Program-made: the position numbers and the translations under genes
In this document: piece by piece, positions 18,514 to 28,600 of the stretch
Layout of the letters: each line of letters starts with the position of its first letter
How positions within the stretch are numbered: position 1 is the stretch's first letter
Notes under the pieces: model-generated
Seen by the model: only the letters and a program-made list of their open reading frames with translations
Told to the model about the DNA's origin: nothing
Databases searched by the model: none
Source: Neisseria sicca
Lineage (GTDB): Bacteria > Pseudomonadota > Gammaproteobacteria > Burkholderiales > Neisseriaceae
DNA length: 64,000 nucleotides
NCBI RefSeq assembly: GCF_003044565.1
Contig: NZ_POXG01000005.1
Span: 1-64,000 of the forward strand
Direction of reading: 5' to 3'

Positions 18514-18554
18514 TGTTTACTGTCACACTATCTCAACGTGGACACGGACTTTCA

Positions 18555-19931
18555 TTACTGCTGCGACTTCGGCAGTTTATCCGTCATTTCACTATGCTGC
18601 CCTGGCGGCAATGCCAGCGGAACATTCAATATAAACCGTACATGGTGTTGATACGGGGTAAACACGATGGCTTTTGCTTCGGGGTCGTAGTGCAGCTCAC
18701 GGGACGGGCTGCCATGGCGGGCAAGGATATTGGGCAGCTCGGTGGCACGTTGGTTTTTGGGCAGTCTGTATAAGGCAAGTGCAGCCTGAAAAGCATGCTG
18801 CTGCATTTGCGTGTCTTGCAGGCGGCGGGCATAGGGATCAACGTCGCCGCCGTAATCTCCGTTAATAAACTGGCAACCCAGCGCATTACGCAGACAGGCA
18901 AGGCTGCCGTACTGCTGCCAGAAAGTTTGCGGCATTTGGGCATCCTGCGGCGCCCATACAGGCAGATCTTGCGCGAAGGCCTGCTGTGCCGGAGGCTCGC
19001 AGCCAAAAGCAAACTGTTTGCTGGCAAGTGTTCGCGAGTGCTCAGGCGAGAACAACACAGGCACGATCCATGCGGGCATTTCTTGGCTCAGTTGGGTCGG
19101 AAGATTGGCGATGAAGTTATCCATATAGTGATACTCGAACTGCATGATACGGCAGTAGTTTTCTGCGTTGTCGCCAGTCGGTGCGAACGCGTCGGCACAG
19201 TTTTCAGGCAGTTTGCCTGCCCATTGCGGCTGTTCGGCGAGCATTGCGGCGGCGAGTCTTGTATTGTTCTGGATAATAGTGGTGCCAATCATTGCAGGAA
19301 GGAGTCCGCCACGCGATTGCTGTAAGGTTTTGCCGGTGCGAATGTTGCGGCAGATTCGGGCAAATGCGGCTTCGGGTTTGCCGTCCAGCCAGTCCACGGC
19401 GGCAGGCGTAGTTTGGTAAACAAGATAGTGGTATGTTGGAAAGGCATCCGAAATATTTAGAGCGCGCACATCCAAATTGCTGTATTGCGACACGCGGTCG
19501 GCATTGTCAAAAAGTTTGGCATATTTCGCCACAACAGCACGGTAGGCATCGGCGTGGGCACGCACGTTTTGCAGGCAGTCTGCAACGATCGCTCCATCAT
19601 TGTTTCTAGATATACAGTCGAGGCTTTGCCCTTCTTCATCCTTCGTAATCAGTTTGCGCTGGCGGAGGCTTTCGGGCAGCTGGTCGTCCTCCGGCACTTT
19701 ATTGCCCAGTTTTGCCATGATTTGACGGCGTTCCGCGGCATCGGGAATATCGTAAGGCATCAACCACAGTGCATCCGTTCCTTCACTGTCGCCGCGCGGT
19801 ATTTCACCCTGCAACAGACGCTTTGCCGGCTCGGCAGTACGGTTGTCGTACCATACGGACAGTTGGGACAAAATGCCTAAAATAAGCAGGGTTGCAACAA
19901 AGAAAGTAAGTAAGATTTTTATTTTTTTCAT
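18555..19931 (-). CDS. Conserved hypothetical membrane-anchored protein
   Basis: This is a 458-residue protein with one N-terminal membrane segment (about residues 5-27) and a large, probably periplasmic domain. It has about nine cysteines in the mature part, among them in SLDCISRN, VADCLQN and SLACLRNALGCQF, which could form disulfides. No catalytic signature is recognised. The start MKKIKILLTFF has a weak ribosome site. It ends 41 bases from a shared terminator. The function is unknown. Confidence 0.75.
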   Translation of the reverse strand: MKKIKILLTFFVATLLILGILSQLSVWYDNRTAEPAKRLLQGEIPRGDSEGTDALWLMPYDIPDAAERRQIMAKLGNKVPEDDQLPESLRQRKLITKDEEGQSLDCISRNNDGAIVADCLQNVRAHADAYRAVVAKYAKLFDNADRVSQYSNLDVRALNISDAFPTYHYLVYQTTPAAVDWLDGKPEAAFARICRNIRTGKTLQQSRGGLLPAMIGTTIIQNNTRLAAAMLAEQPQWAGKLPENCADAFAPTGDNAENYCRIMQFEYHYMDNFIANLPTQLSQEMPAWIVPVLFSPEHSRTLASKQFAFGCEPPAQQAFAQDLPVWAPQDAQMPQTFWQQYGSLACLRNALGCQFINGDYGGDVDPYARRLQDTQMQQHAFQAALALYRLPKNQRATELPNILARHGSPSRELHYDPEAKAIVFTPYQHHVRFILNVPLALPPGQHSEMTDKLPKSQQ

Positions 19932-20021
19932 GGGTTGGAAAGTTGGGTTTGGGGTTATGGGCTAATTCGACCTACAAAATAATTTGAAAATCAGCCCGTG
20001 GAAATTTTTCTGTTTACCCGT

Positions 20022-20351
20022 TTACAACAGAAGATGCAGCACTTTGATGCTGAAAGTATCCCGCATCGTTAAGGCAGCTGTATCAGCTTCCTGAAATACG
20101 GTTTTCTCCCCTTCAAAGGCATAGTGGTAGATTTTTCTATTTAACGCATCAAAGAAATAACCGTAGAAACAGTCTTCTTGATTTTCATCTTCTACAAAGT
20201 CGGTAATATAGATATTTTCCTCTTCTATGCCTAAGTAATCTTTGATTTGCTGGAATAAATGAGGAAATTCAAGTGGAAATGCCTGCGTGAGATCTTCGAT
20301 ATCCTCTAAAAATACCTCGTTGGGGATATCTTGCAATTCTATGGATTCCAT
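20022..20351 (-). CDS. Hypothetical small acidic protein (immunity-like)
   Basis: This is a 109-residue, strongly acidic cytoplasmic protein (MESIELQDIPNEVFLEDIED...). A GGAGGAAAG ribosome site precedes the ATG. Its low GC content and acidic character match small immunity proteins of contact-dependent or polymorphic toxin systems. No toxin gene is present nearby, and no family signature is certain. It lies between palindromic repeats. Confidence 0.65.
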   Translation of the reverse strand: MESIELQDIPNEVFLEDIEDLTQAFPLEFPHLFQQIKDYLGIEEENIYITDFVEDENQEDCFYGYFFDALNRKIYHYAFEGEKTVFQEADTAALTMRDTFSIKVLHLLL

Positions 20352-20413
20352 TTTTCTTTCCTCCTGTTTTGTATCGTTATTCTTTCAAAAGAAATAAACC
20401 GCCGTAGCAAGCC

Positions 20414-20477
20414 GTAGGTCGGATACTTGTATCCGACACAGCCGTCTAAGATGTTAAATTCTCGAATCCGACTTATG
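20414..20477. repeat. Palindromic intergenic repeat (TAGGTCGGATNCTTG family), copy 1
   Basis: GTAGGTCGGATACTTGTATCCGAC is followed about 30 bases on by an inverted half, TTCTCGAATCCGAC. The second half is partly degenerate here (ACTTAT in place of ACCTAC). Confidence 0.7.
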
Positions 20478-20500
20478 GTTGTATTTTGATAATTAAACAA

Positions 20501-20812
20501 TTAATCTAAAAAATCATCATGATTCCAATAATGTAAAACTGCATTAATTAAGGAACATGTCGTAGCATCAGAATGGTTTTCTGTATAAATATCAATTATG
20601 TCAATGAACATTGGAGCTTCAAGCCAGTTTTGGTAATCTTTATTATTTTCTATAAAAAGCTCATCACTTTCAGTTTCTGGTAATAAAAAAGTACACTTGA
20701 GTAATCCTTCTTGGGTTTCTACATCATCATCTTTTAATGTATAAAGAAAGCCATAGTCTAAAAGACTTTCTTTTGAATCAATTAAATTTTTAATCCCAAC
20801 AATTTTGATCAT
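20501..20812 (-). CDS. Hypothetical small AT-rich protein (immunity-like)
   Basis: This is a 103-residue acidic protein (MIKIVGIKNLIDSKESLLDYG...), very AT-rich compared with core genes, which suggests recent transfer. The ribosome site is weak. Its size and charge resemble orphan immunity proteins, but there is no recognised motif and no toxin. It is flanked on both sides by palindromic repeats (20414-20477 and 20903-20965), which could have helped move it. Confidence 0.6.
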   Translation of the reverse strand: MIKIVGIKNLIDSKESLLDYGFLYTLKDDDVETQEGLLKCTFLLPETESDELFIENNKDYQNWLEAPMFIDIIDIYTENHSDATTCSLINAVLHYWNHDDFLD

Positions 20813-20902
20813 AGGTCAATTGGCTTTCATACGTTATCTACATTTATCACAACATTTCTTGCCACCACCCTATTTTTCACTGCCGCTTCTACCGCTAGTA
20901 AC

Positions 20903-20965
20903 GTAGGTCGGATTCTTGTATCCGACCCAGCCGTCTAAGATGTCGGATTCGAGAATCCGACCTAC
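20903..20965. repeat. Palindromic intergenic repeat, copy 2
   Basis: GTAGGTCGGATTCTTG is inverted at the far end as CGAGAATCCGACCTAC, with the middle AGCCGTCTAAGATG shared with copy 1. Both ends are well preserved. Confidence 0.8.
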
Positions 20966-21040
20966 GGCACTTGAATTATTATGATCATGACGGCAAGGGT
21001 GCTTTCTATTTTAATCTACATAAATATGTATCGGTATTAA

Positions 21041-21083
21041 AAAGGTCGTCTGAAACCTAATTTTCGGTTTCAGACGACCTTTT
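21041..21083 (-). terminator. DUS terminator after mnmG
   Basis: Intact facing uptake sequences about 20 bases behind the mnmG stop. Confidence 0.8.
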
Positions 21084-21101
21084 CCTATCTTCGGGTAAAC
21101 C

Positions 21102-22988
21102 TTACTTCGCCCCTTTAAACCCGCGCTTCAAATGCACCATCAGCAATGCCACTGCCGCAGGCGTGACGCCGGAAATTCGGCTTGCTTGTCCGACGGTTTC
21201 GGGTTTGTGCTGGTTGAGCTTTTGCTGCACTTCGGCGGACAGGCCTTTGACTTTGCTGTAATCGATGTTTTCAGGTAGCCTCAACGTTTCCAAATCGCGG
21301 CGGCTGTCGATTTCCTCGTTTTGGCGGTCGATATAGCCTTGGTATTTGACTTGGATTTCGACTTGTTCGATAACTTCGGCGGAGAGATTTTCAGACGACC
21401 TTGCGCCTTCGAGCGTCATCAGTGCGGCGTAGTCGAGGTTCGGGCGGCGCAGGAGGTCGTGCAGGTTGGCTTCGCGGCTGAGTTTTTGTCCGAACACGCG
21501 GATTTGTTCGTCTTCGGCGAGTTTTTGCGGCGTGTACCACGTTGTTTTCAAACGTTGGATTTCGCGTTCGATGGCTTCGCGTTTTTCGTTGAACATGCGC
21601 CATTGCTCTTCACCCACCAAGCCGATTTTGTGGCCGTCTTCGGTCAGGCGCATGTCGGCGTTGTCTTCTCTGAGTTGCAGGCGGTATTCGGCGCGGCTGG
21701 TGAACATGCGGTAGGGTTCGTTCACGCCTTTGGTGATGAGGTCGTCGACCAATACGCCGAGATAGGCTTGTTCGCGGCGCAGCAGGAGCGGGTCTTGTTC
21801 GCGGACGTATTGCACGGCGTTTGCTCCTGCGAGCAGGCCTTGTGCGGCGGCTTCTTCGTAGCCGGTGGTGCCGTTGATTTGTCCGGCGAAGAAGAGGCCT
21901 TGGATGGTTTTGGTTTCGAGGCTGGCTTTGAGGTTGCGCGGATCGAAGTAGTCGTATTCGATGGCGTAGCCGGGGCGCAGGATATGGGCGTTTTCAAGGC
22001 CTTTCATGCTGCGCACGAGGGCGATTTGGATGTCGAACGGCAGGCTGGTGGAGATGCCGTTGGGGTAGTATTCGTTGGTGGTCAGGCCTTCGGGTTCAAG
22101 GAAAATCTGGTGGCTGTCTTTGTCGGCGAAGCGGTTGATTTTGTCTTCGATGGACGGGCAGTAGCGCGGACCGACGCCTTCGATTTTGCCGGTGAACATG
22201 GGGCTGCGGTCGAAGCCTGAGCGGATGATGTCGTGGGTTTGCAGGTTGGTATGCGTAATCCAGCAGGACACTTGGCGCGGGTGCATTTCGGCGTTGCCGC
22301 GCACGGAGAAAACGGGCACAGGCGTGTCGCCGGGCTGTTCGGTGAGCTGGGAGAAATCAATCGTGCGGCCGTCGATGCGCGGCGGCGTGCCGGTTTTCAG
22401 ACGACCTTGCGGCAGGTTCAACTCGCGCAAACGTCCGCCCAGCGATTTGGCGGCGGGATCGCCGGCGCGGCCGCCTTCGTAGTTTTCCAAACCGATGTGG
22501 ATTTTGCCGGACAAAAACGTGCCTGCGGTCAGCACGACGGCGCGGGCTTTAAATTCCACGCCCATCGCGGTGATTACGCCGCTGATGCGGTCGCCGTCGA
22601 GCGTTACGTCGTCAACCGACTGCTGGAAGAGGTCGAGGTTTTCTTGGTTTTCCAGCATTTCGCGGATGGCGGCCTTGTATAAAATACGGTCCGCCTGCGC
22701 GCGCGTGGCACGCACTGCCGCGCCTTTGCTGGCGTTCAGGCGGCGGAACTGGATGCCGGATTTGTCGGTTGCCAACGCCATCGCGCCGCCGAGCGCGTCG
22801 AGTTCGCGTACTAAATGTCCTTTGCCGATGCCGCCGATGGACGGGTTGCACGACATTTGTCCGAGCGTTTCGATGTTGTGTGTGAGCAAAAGCGTCTGCG
22901 CGCCCATGCGTGCGGCGGCAAGCGCGGCTTCCGTGCCTGCGTGTCCGCCGCCGACGACGATGACGTCGTAGGTTTTGGGGTAAATCAT
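21102..22988 (-). CDS. mnmG: tRNA uridine-5-carboxymethylaminomethyl modification enzyme MnmG
   Basis: MnmG (GidA) is the FAD/NADH-dependent partner of MnmE; together they install carboxymethylaminomethyl on the wobble uridine of several tRNAs. The 628-residue product has the FAD-binding motif [22 protein letters not shown], the [13 protein letters not shown] region, LKTGTPPRI, and the C-terminal helical domain for MnmE binding. The ATG at 22988 (MIYPKTYDV) is chosen because it begins just ahead of the Rossmann strand as in other neisserial copies; an ATG at 22997 is possible. An in-frame uptake sequence encodes ARSSENLS near residue 540. mnmE is not in this window. Confidence 0.96.
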   Translation of the reverse strand: MIYPKTYDVIVVGGGHAGTEAALAAARMGAQTLLLTHNIETLGQMSCNPSIGGIGKGHLVRELDALGGAMALATDKSGIQFRRLNASKGAAVRATRAQADRILYKAAIREMLENQENLDLFQQSVDDVTLDGDRISGVITAMGVEFKARAVVLTAGTFLSGKIHIGLENYEGGRAGDPAAKSLGGRLRELNLPQGRLKTGTPPRIDGRTIDFSQLTEQPGDTPVPVFSVRGNAEMHPRQVSCWITHTNLQTHDIIRSGFDRSPMFTGKIEGVGPRYCPSIEDKINRFADKDSHQIFLEPEGLTTNEYYPNGISTSLPFDIQIALVRSMKGLENAHILRPGYAIEYDYFDPRNLKASLETKTIQGLFFAGQINGTTGYEEAAAQGLLAGANAVQYVREQDPLLLRREQAYLGVLVDDLITKGVNEPYRMFTSRAEYRLQLREDNADMRLTEDGHKIGLVGEEQWRMFNEKREAIEREIQRLKTTWYTPQKLAEDEQIRVFGQKLSREANLHDLLRRPNLDYAALMTLEGARSSENLSAEVIEQVEIQVKYQGYIDRQNEEIDSRRDLETLRLPENIDYSKVKGLSAEVQQKLNQHKPETVGQASRISGVTPAAVALLMVHLKRGFKGAK

Positions 22989-23018
22989 GTGGGTCATGTG
23001 TTTCAACGTGCCTAATGG

Positions 23019-23060
23019 TTTCAGACGACCCCTTTTCTCTGACGGAGGTCGTCTGAAAAT
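23019..23060. terminator. DUS pair upstream of mnmG
   Basis: TTTCAGACGACC and AGGTCGTCTGAAA face outward around a short spacer, about 30 bases upstream of the mnmG start. Its role in termination is unclear. Confidence 0.4.
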
Positions 23061-23146
23061 ATAATGAATTCAAAAATAAACGTGGAATTGTACGCTTTTT
23101 CGGGGGGATTTGACAGGTGGCAATGGTTTGCGGGTGCAAATGAAGG

Positions 23147-23191
23147 AAAGGTCGTCTGAAAAACCTTGTTTCGGGTTTTTAGACGACCTTT
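23147..23191 (-). terminator. DUS terminator after yccS
   Basis: Facing arms where one reads TTTAGACGACC instead of TTCAGACGACC. It lies about 20 bases behind the YccS-type gene. Confidence 0.65.
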
Positions 23192-23211
23192 CGTTTGTCT
23201 GCTGATTAATA

Positions 23212-25359
23212 TCACGCGGCTTGCGGGATGGCTTCAATGTCGTGCAGGCTGCGGTAGCAGGGGTCGAGCTGTTTGGCGATGAGGGTGAGCTGCCGGTGGA
23301 GGATGTGGCTTTGGCGTGCGTCGCCGGCTTCTGTTTGCAGGGCTTCCAAATCGGTTTGGATTTGTGACAGGGTCGTCTGAAAATCTTGTTCGCCGGTTTG
23401 CGGAAGGCGTTCGAGCAGGTCGGCGATGCGGTAGCCGCTTTGGTAGAACTTGCGGACGAAGTCGGGGCTGCACGCGCCGTCCATTTCGCTTCGGTATGCG
23501 CCGAGTGCGGAGATGTAGCCGGTTAGGGCGTAGCTGGTTTTGAGGAGGGTGAAGCCGCTTTGCAGGTTGTTGCCGTATTTTTTGGGTTCGCTGCTCATGT
23601 CGGAGAGGGTGCTGCTGAGGGTGGCGGTGCGTTCGTGGGCTTGGCGGCGGACGGTGCGGTATTCGACGTCGTCGGCGATGCCGTATTGGAGCTGGTCGAG
23701 AATTTTTCTGAGGTAGGCACCGTTGCCGCCGACGGCTTGGGCGGCGGTTTTTTCGAGGGTGAGGTAACGCCAATCCGGCCAGAGGTAGGTGACGGCTGCC
23801 CACGCGAGGACGGAGCCAACGATGGTGTCGATGATGCGGACGGGCATGGCGGCATAGACGTCCAGCCCGGCGAGGGAGAAGCTGGTGAGGGCTTGGATGG
23901 TGATGAAGAAGGTGGAGAAGCTGTATTTGTAGCTTCGGGTCATGAAAAACAGGGTGGTGCTGGCGATGACGATCCAGAGTTTGGTTTCGACGGATGGGGT
24001 GAAATAAGGCACGAGGGAGCCGACGATGACGCCGAGTATGGTGCCGGCGATGCGTTGGTACACGCGGCTTTTGGTGGCGGTGTAGTTGGGTTGGCAGACG
24101 AAGACTGCGGTCAGGAGTATCCAGTAGCCGAGGTTGAGATGGAGGATTTCGACGATGATGCAGGAGGCGGCAACGAGGATGGAGAGGCGCGTAGCGTGAC
24201 GGAACACGCCCGACTCGAAGTTGAGCTGGCTGCGGACGGTCTGCCAGACGTTTTTCAGGCTGCTGTTTTCGAGGGCGGCGATGCGGGTGTCGCTGCTGTT
24301 GTCGTTTTCGGCGGGGGAATCGCTGTGTTGGAGTTGGCGCAGTTGGTGGTCGACGCTGCCGAGGTTGTCGAGCAGGCGGCGGATGTGGTGGATGTTGCGG
24401 CTTTCGGGGTGGTCGTCGGTGTAGTGCGAAAGGGATTGGCGGCAGCCTTCCATCGCGCGTCCGAGGCGTTTGCTGTATGTGTAGTCTTTGCCGTTCCTCA
24501 GGGCGGCGGCAACGTTGCGGCATGCCTGCCCCTGCATTTCGAGCAGGCGGCGGATGCGGAAGATGAGATCGGTGTTTTTGAGGGTGTCGGTCAGCTCGGT
24601 ATAGTCGGCGTGGGCGGAGCTGACGCGTTCGTGTATGTCTTGGGCGGTAAAGTAGTAGCGCAGCATTTTGGCGGTGCGCGGGTGGCGGTGTTTGCCGCGC
24701 AGACGGTAAAACAGGGCGGCGCGGCATTGGTTGAAGGCAGTGATGACGCCAGTGTTGCTCATGGCGAGGTCGATTTGGCGGTTGCCGAGCCAAGCGGCTT
24801 CGTCGGGATCGAAAAAGTCGGCTTTGGCGTCAAAATAGCCGCCGAGCGCTTCGTAGGCGTTGGCGACGCTTTCTTGAACGGGGCGGTGCGGGAGGATGAT
24901 TTGGAAAACGAGTGTGCAGGTGCTGTATAACACGGTCCCGAGCAGAATCATGACGGGATTGGTCAGCCAGAAGTTTTCGGGGGTGTAGGTGAGCGTGGTG
25001 TAGGTGGCGACGGCGAGCGCGCCGAACGCGAAAGTGCGGTATTTCAGCCCGACCGCGCCCAAAATGGTAAAGCCGAACGTCATCAGGGTCATGGCGAGGA
25101 TGAAGGGCAGGCCGGTGCCGAGCGTGCTTTGGGCGACGAGCGATGAAATGGTAAACAGGGCGACGGTGATGATGATGTTTTTCAGACGACCTGTCAGGCG
25201 GTTGTCCAAATCGACGAGGCCGCCCGCGATGATGCCGAGTACGAAAGGCATGGCGAGCTTGGGCGTACCAAACCGCCAGACAAGGGTCGCGGCGATAAAG
25301 ACGCTGGCGAAGACGGGCAGCGAGGTGATGATGAGGGGTTTGAGCGGCGGGAGTTTCAT
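23212..25359 (-). CDS. yccS: YccS/YhfK-family FUSC membrane protein
   Basis: This is a 715-residue inner-membrane protein with two blocks of about five to six transmembrane helices (roughly residues 10-160 and 395-530), each followed by a cytoplasmic domain. This two-block layout is that of the YccS family related to aromatic-acid exporter AaeB and fusaric-acid resistance proteins (FUSC). The conserved GYWILLTAVFVCQPNYTATKSRVYQRIAGTILG lies in the second block. The substrate is unknown. It is monocistronic, with the start at 25359 beginning directly with MKLPPLKPLI. Confidence 0.88.
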   Translation of the reverse strand: MKLPPLKPLIITSLPVFASVFIAATLVWRFGTPKLAMPFVLGIIAGGLVDLDNRLTGRLKNIIITVALFTISSLVAQSTLGTGLPFILAMTLMTFGFTILGAVGLKYRTFAFGALAVATYTTLTYTPENFWLTNPVMILLGTVLYSTCTLVFQIILPHRPVQESVANAYEALGGYFDAKADFFDPDEAAWLGNRQIDLAMSNTGVITAFNQCRAALFYRLRGKHRHPRTAKMLRYYFTAQDIHERVSSAHADYTELTDTLKNTDLIFRIRRLLEMQGQACRNVAAALRNGKDYTYSKRLGRAMEGCRQSLSHYTDDHPESRNIHHIRRLLDNLGSVDHQLRQLQHSDSPAENDNSSDTRIAALENSSLKNVWQTVRSQLNFESGVFRHATRLSILVAASCIIVEILHLNLGYWILLTAVFVCQPNYTATKSRVYQRIAGTILGVIVGSLVPYFTPSVETKLWIVIASTTLFFMTRSYKYSFSTFFITIQALTSFSLAGLDVYAAMPVRIIDTIVGSVLAWAAVTYLWPDWRYLTLEKTAAQAVGGNGAYLRKILDQLQYGIADDVEYRTVRRQAHERTATLSSTLSDMSSEPKKYGNNLQSGFTLLKTSYALTGYISALGAYRSEMDGACSPDFVRKFYQSGYRIADLLERLPQTGEQDFQTTLSQIQTDLEALQTEAGDARQSHILHRQLTLIAKQLDPCYRSLHDIEAIPQAA

Positions 25360-25553
25360 CGTATTGGGCGCAGCTTTAAATTGGAATGGTTTGATTATTA
25401 TGAATGAAATGAAACGGTATTCTAACAGGATTTTAGGGCGGGACGGGGGCTATGGGGTCGTCTGAAAACCTGTCCGACAGCGCCCCTGCGGAACGGATAT
25501 GACCGACCTGCCTGTCTGTCCTCAAGAAAAAGGAACGAGATTGCCGCGCATGA

Positions 25554-25602
25554 AAAAGGTCGTCTGAAAACCCTAAAGTGTGGTTTTCAGACGACCTTTT
25601 CT
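25554..25602 (-). terminator. DUS terminator after tamB
   Basis: Intact facing uptake sequences with T-run about 12 bases behind the tamB stop. Bases 25360-25553 between it and yccS hold one single DUS and no gene. Confidence 0.75.
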
Positions 25603-25614
25603 TTTTCGTCGGCG

Positions 25615-28600
25615 TTATTGCGTTTGCTCGGCTTTCTGTTTTTCCGCTTCTTCGATTTTGCGGTCGTTTTCGTAATCCGAACGGAAGAGCCTGTCGAAAC
25701 GGATGGTGTATTTCAACTCGCCGCCGTATGAACGGCTGCCGACGCGGGCAACGGCTTGGATGGCGCGGGTGAGCTGGTACACGAGCTTGACCGACTGTTC
25801 GGCACTGGAAAGACCGTATTCGTAGCCCGCATAAAGGTTGTTGGTGAACTGTTTGCCGACGGTCAATACTTGTTCGGCGGGGTTGAGTTCGCCGGTTTGG
25901 GCGTTGCGGCTGCGTTGGCTGGTGATGCCCAAATCGTCCACCAGTCCGAGCCTGTCGTTGACTTGTCCGGCAAGGAGCGCGCCTGCTGCTGCGGAAAGTG
26001 CGGCATTGTCGCCGTCGCTGCCGCTGCTGGCGCGGTTGAGGATGAGCCAAGAGAGCTTGTCTTTTTCACTCATCGCTTCTTTGGCAACAAGGGTCACGCG
26101 CGGATTGTTTAGGCTGCCGAGAACTTCGACGCCTGCACCGACGGGAGAAAGACGGCGTTCGGCGCGGATGTTCAGGTTGGGGTTGTTCAACGGACCGACG
26201 AAAGAAACCGTACCTTTGGTGATGTCGAGGTCTTGACCGTAGGCTTTGTAACGGCCTTTGACGACTTTCACCGTACCGACGCCCTGGACGGTTTCACCCG
26301 GTCGGGAAGTGATGTTCAGCCTGCCGCCTATGGTGATGTCTGCGCCGTAACCGACGAAACGGATATTGTCGTTGAGGTTGAGCGTGAGGTTAAGGTTGAT
26401 AGGTGTCACGGCGGCGGTTTGTTTTTTCTCTTCGCCCAACACGACGACATCGTCGTCCAACGAGGGCATGGAGGATTTTTGCGAACCGAACATACCGTAG
26501 TCGCTGTTTAACGTACCGTTGAGGAACACGCCTTTTTGCTGGTTGTATTGCACTTTCGCGCTGCCGGAGAGGCGCAGGCGGCGGTTCGGACGGGAAAGGG
26601 TGTCGTATTTGTCGAAGACGACATCCACGTCAACGTCCGGATCGGCGTTGGCAAGGTTGACCGAGCCTTTCAGCTCGAGCGTACCGCCTTTATGGAACTT
26701 GAGGCTGTCGATGACCCAGCGCTGTCCCTGCAAATGGGAACGTAAAACGCCGTTGTCGAGGATGAGGCCTTGGGTTTGGTTGCGGTAGTAGAGGTTTTCG
26801 CCGTTGAGCGTACCGGAAAGCTGCGGTTCGCCGACGCGTCCGCCAAGGCTGACGGCGGCATTCAGACGACCTTTGACGGTTTGTCCGACGGGCAGGAAGT
26901 TGCGGAAGACTTCGAGGTCGGCGACGTTGAGGTTGAGTTTGCCGCTCAAAGGCGCGGTGTCCATGCTGGCGCCTTGTCCGATGTTGACCGTACCTTCGGC
27001 TGTGCCGTAGTTGCTGGTGCCGTTCAAGGTGGCTGCGATGGTGGGCGAACCGACGCGCCCGCCTATGGTGGCGGCTGCGTTCAGACGACCTGTAATGCCT
27101 TGCGCGGTGGCGGGCAGGAAGGTTTTGATTGCGCCCAAGTCGGGGACGTTGAGGTTGATTTTGCCGCTTATGGGCGCGTTGGCGATTTTGTTGCCGAACT
27201 GCTGGCTGATGCCCAGATTGGCGTTGACGCTGCCGAAACGGGTGCTGCCGTCAAGCGTGCTGTCGATGCGGCCGTTTTGGAAACGGGTGCGCAGGGAGAG
27301 CGCGCTTAAGCCCAAAGGCATCTGTTTTTTCGGGTCTTTGTTCGGCAGGATGATGTCGCCGCTTTGGCGGTTGATGTTGAGGTAGCCGCGGGCATTTTGA
27401 CTGTACGCCAAATCCCAATCGCCGCCGAGTACCAAGTTGTGTTCGACGGGGATTTTGACGAAGTTTTGCAGCTCGGTGATGTGCAGGCTTTGCGCGCTGC
27501 CTTTGCTGGTGATGCCGGCTTTTTTGTCCCAAACGAAGTTTTGCAGGTTGAGGCTGCCGCCCATCGCGCTCCAGCGCGCCGCGCTCATGGAAACACGCTC
27601 CGCGCCTGCTTCGAGGTTCATGCGGTTTTGCAGTTTGAGGTTGAACGCGCCGCCGATGTCGAGCGTGTCCACGCTGCCTTTCCACTGATTGAAGTCTTTG
27701 TTCAGACCGCCCGCCGCGTTGACTTCGAGTTTGTAAGGTTTGCCGTCCAACGCCATGCTGCTGCTGCCGTATATGCGGTGTTGCGCACCCGTGCCGTTGA
27801 GCGACAGGTTGACCGCATCGATGACGGTTGAGCCGCCGGAAAGGGCGATGTGGCTGCCTTTGATGTCGGCGGCAAGCGGACGGTTGATGTCGGGCGTGCC
27901 TTTGAGCTTGAAGTCAAGCATACGGATGTTTACGGCATCGCCGACACGCAGTGCGCGCGCTTCGCCGGAAAGGTCGGCTTCGTAGGTTTTCAGCCCGCCT
28001 TTGAGGTCGCCTGAAATATAGCCGCGCATGTTGAGCAGCCCGCCCAGTCCGAAACCGAAACGGGAAAGGTCGGGAGCGGTGATGTCGATATTGAGACGGT
28101 CGCCTTTTTTGCCGAAGCTGCCGTTAGTTTTAACGATATTGTTGCCCAAACGCAGATCGGTCAGCGCGCGCGGGAGATGTCCGGATTCGTAAACGACGTC
28201 GGCTTTGCCGCTGAGGGGGACGTTGTTTAACGTACTCGGCGCAAACTGCATTTTGCCGGCGAATTTTTCTTTCGCCAGTTCGCCCGAGAGGTTGATGGTG
28301 CCGTTGACGCTGCCGGCGGGCAGTTTTGAGTCGAGGCGGGAAGGATTGAACGCCTTGCTGGAAACATCGAGCTTGAGCAGGCGGTCTTTGAAAAGCTCGA
28401 GCGAACCTTGCGCCGTCAGTTCGCCGCCGTTTTGCGGCGCGACGCGGACGCGGTCGAGTTTGAGGGTGCGTTGACCATGTTGTCTGTCGGTAACAAAGGA
28501 TAGCAGACCGGAAAGTTGCGCGTTGCTGCTTTCAAGATTCCAGTCCACAGAGGGCGAGGCGGTTTCGCCTTTGACGCCGATAAATCCGTTCCACTGACCG

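Noticed and set aside
23560..24930. A 456-codon plus-strand frame opposite yccS
   Set aside because: Val/Gly/Asp-rich shadow of a membrane protein gene.
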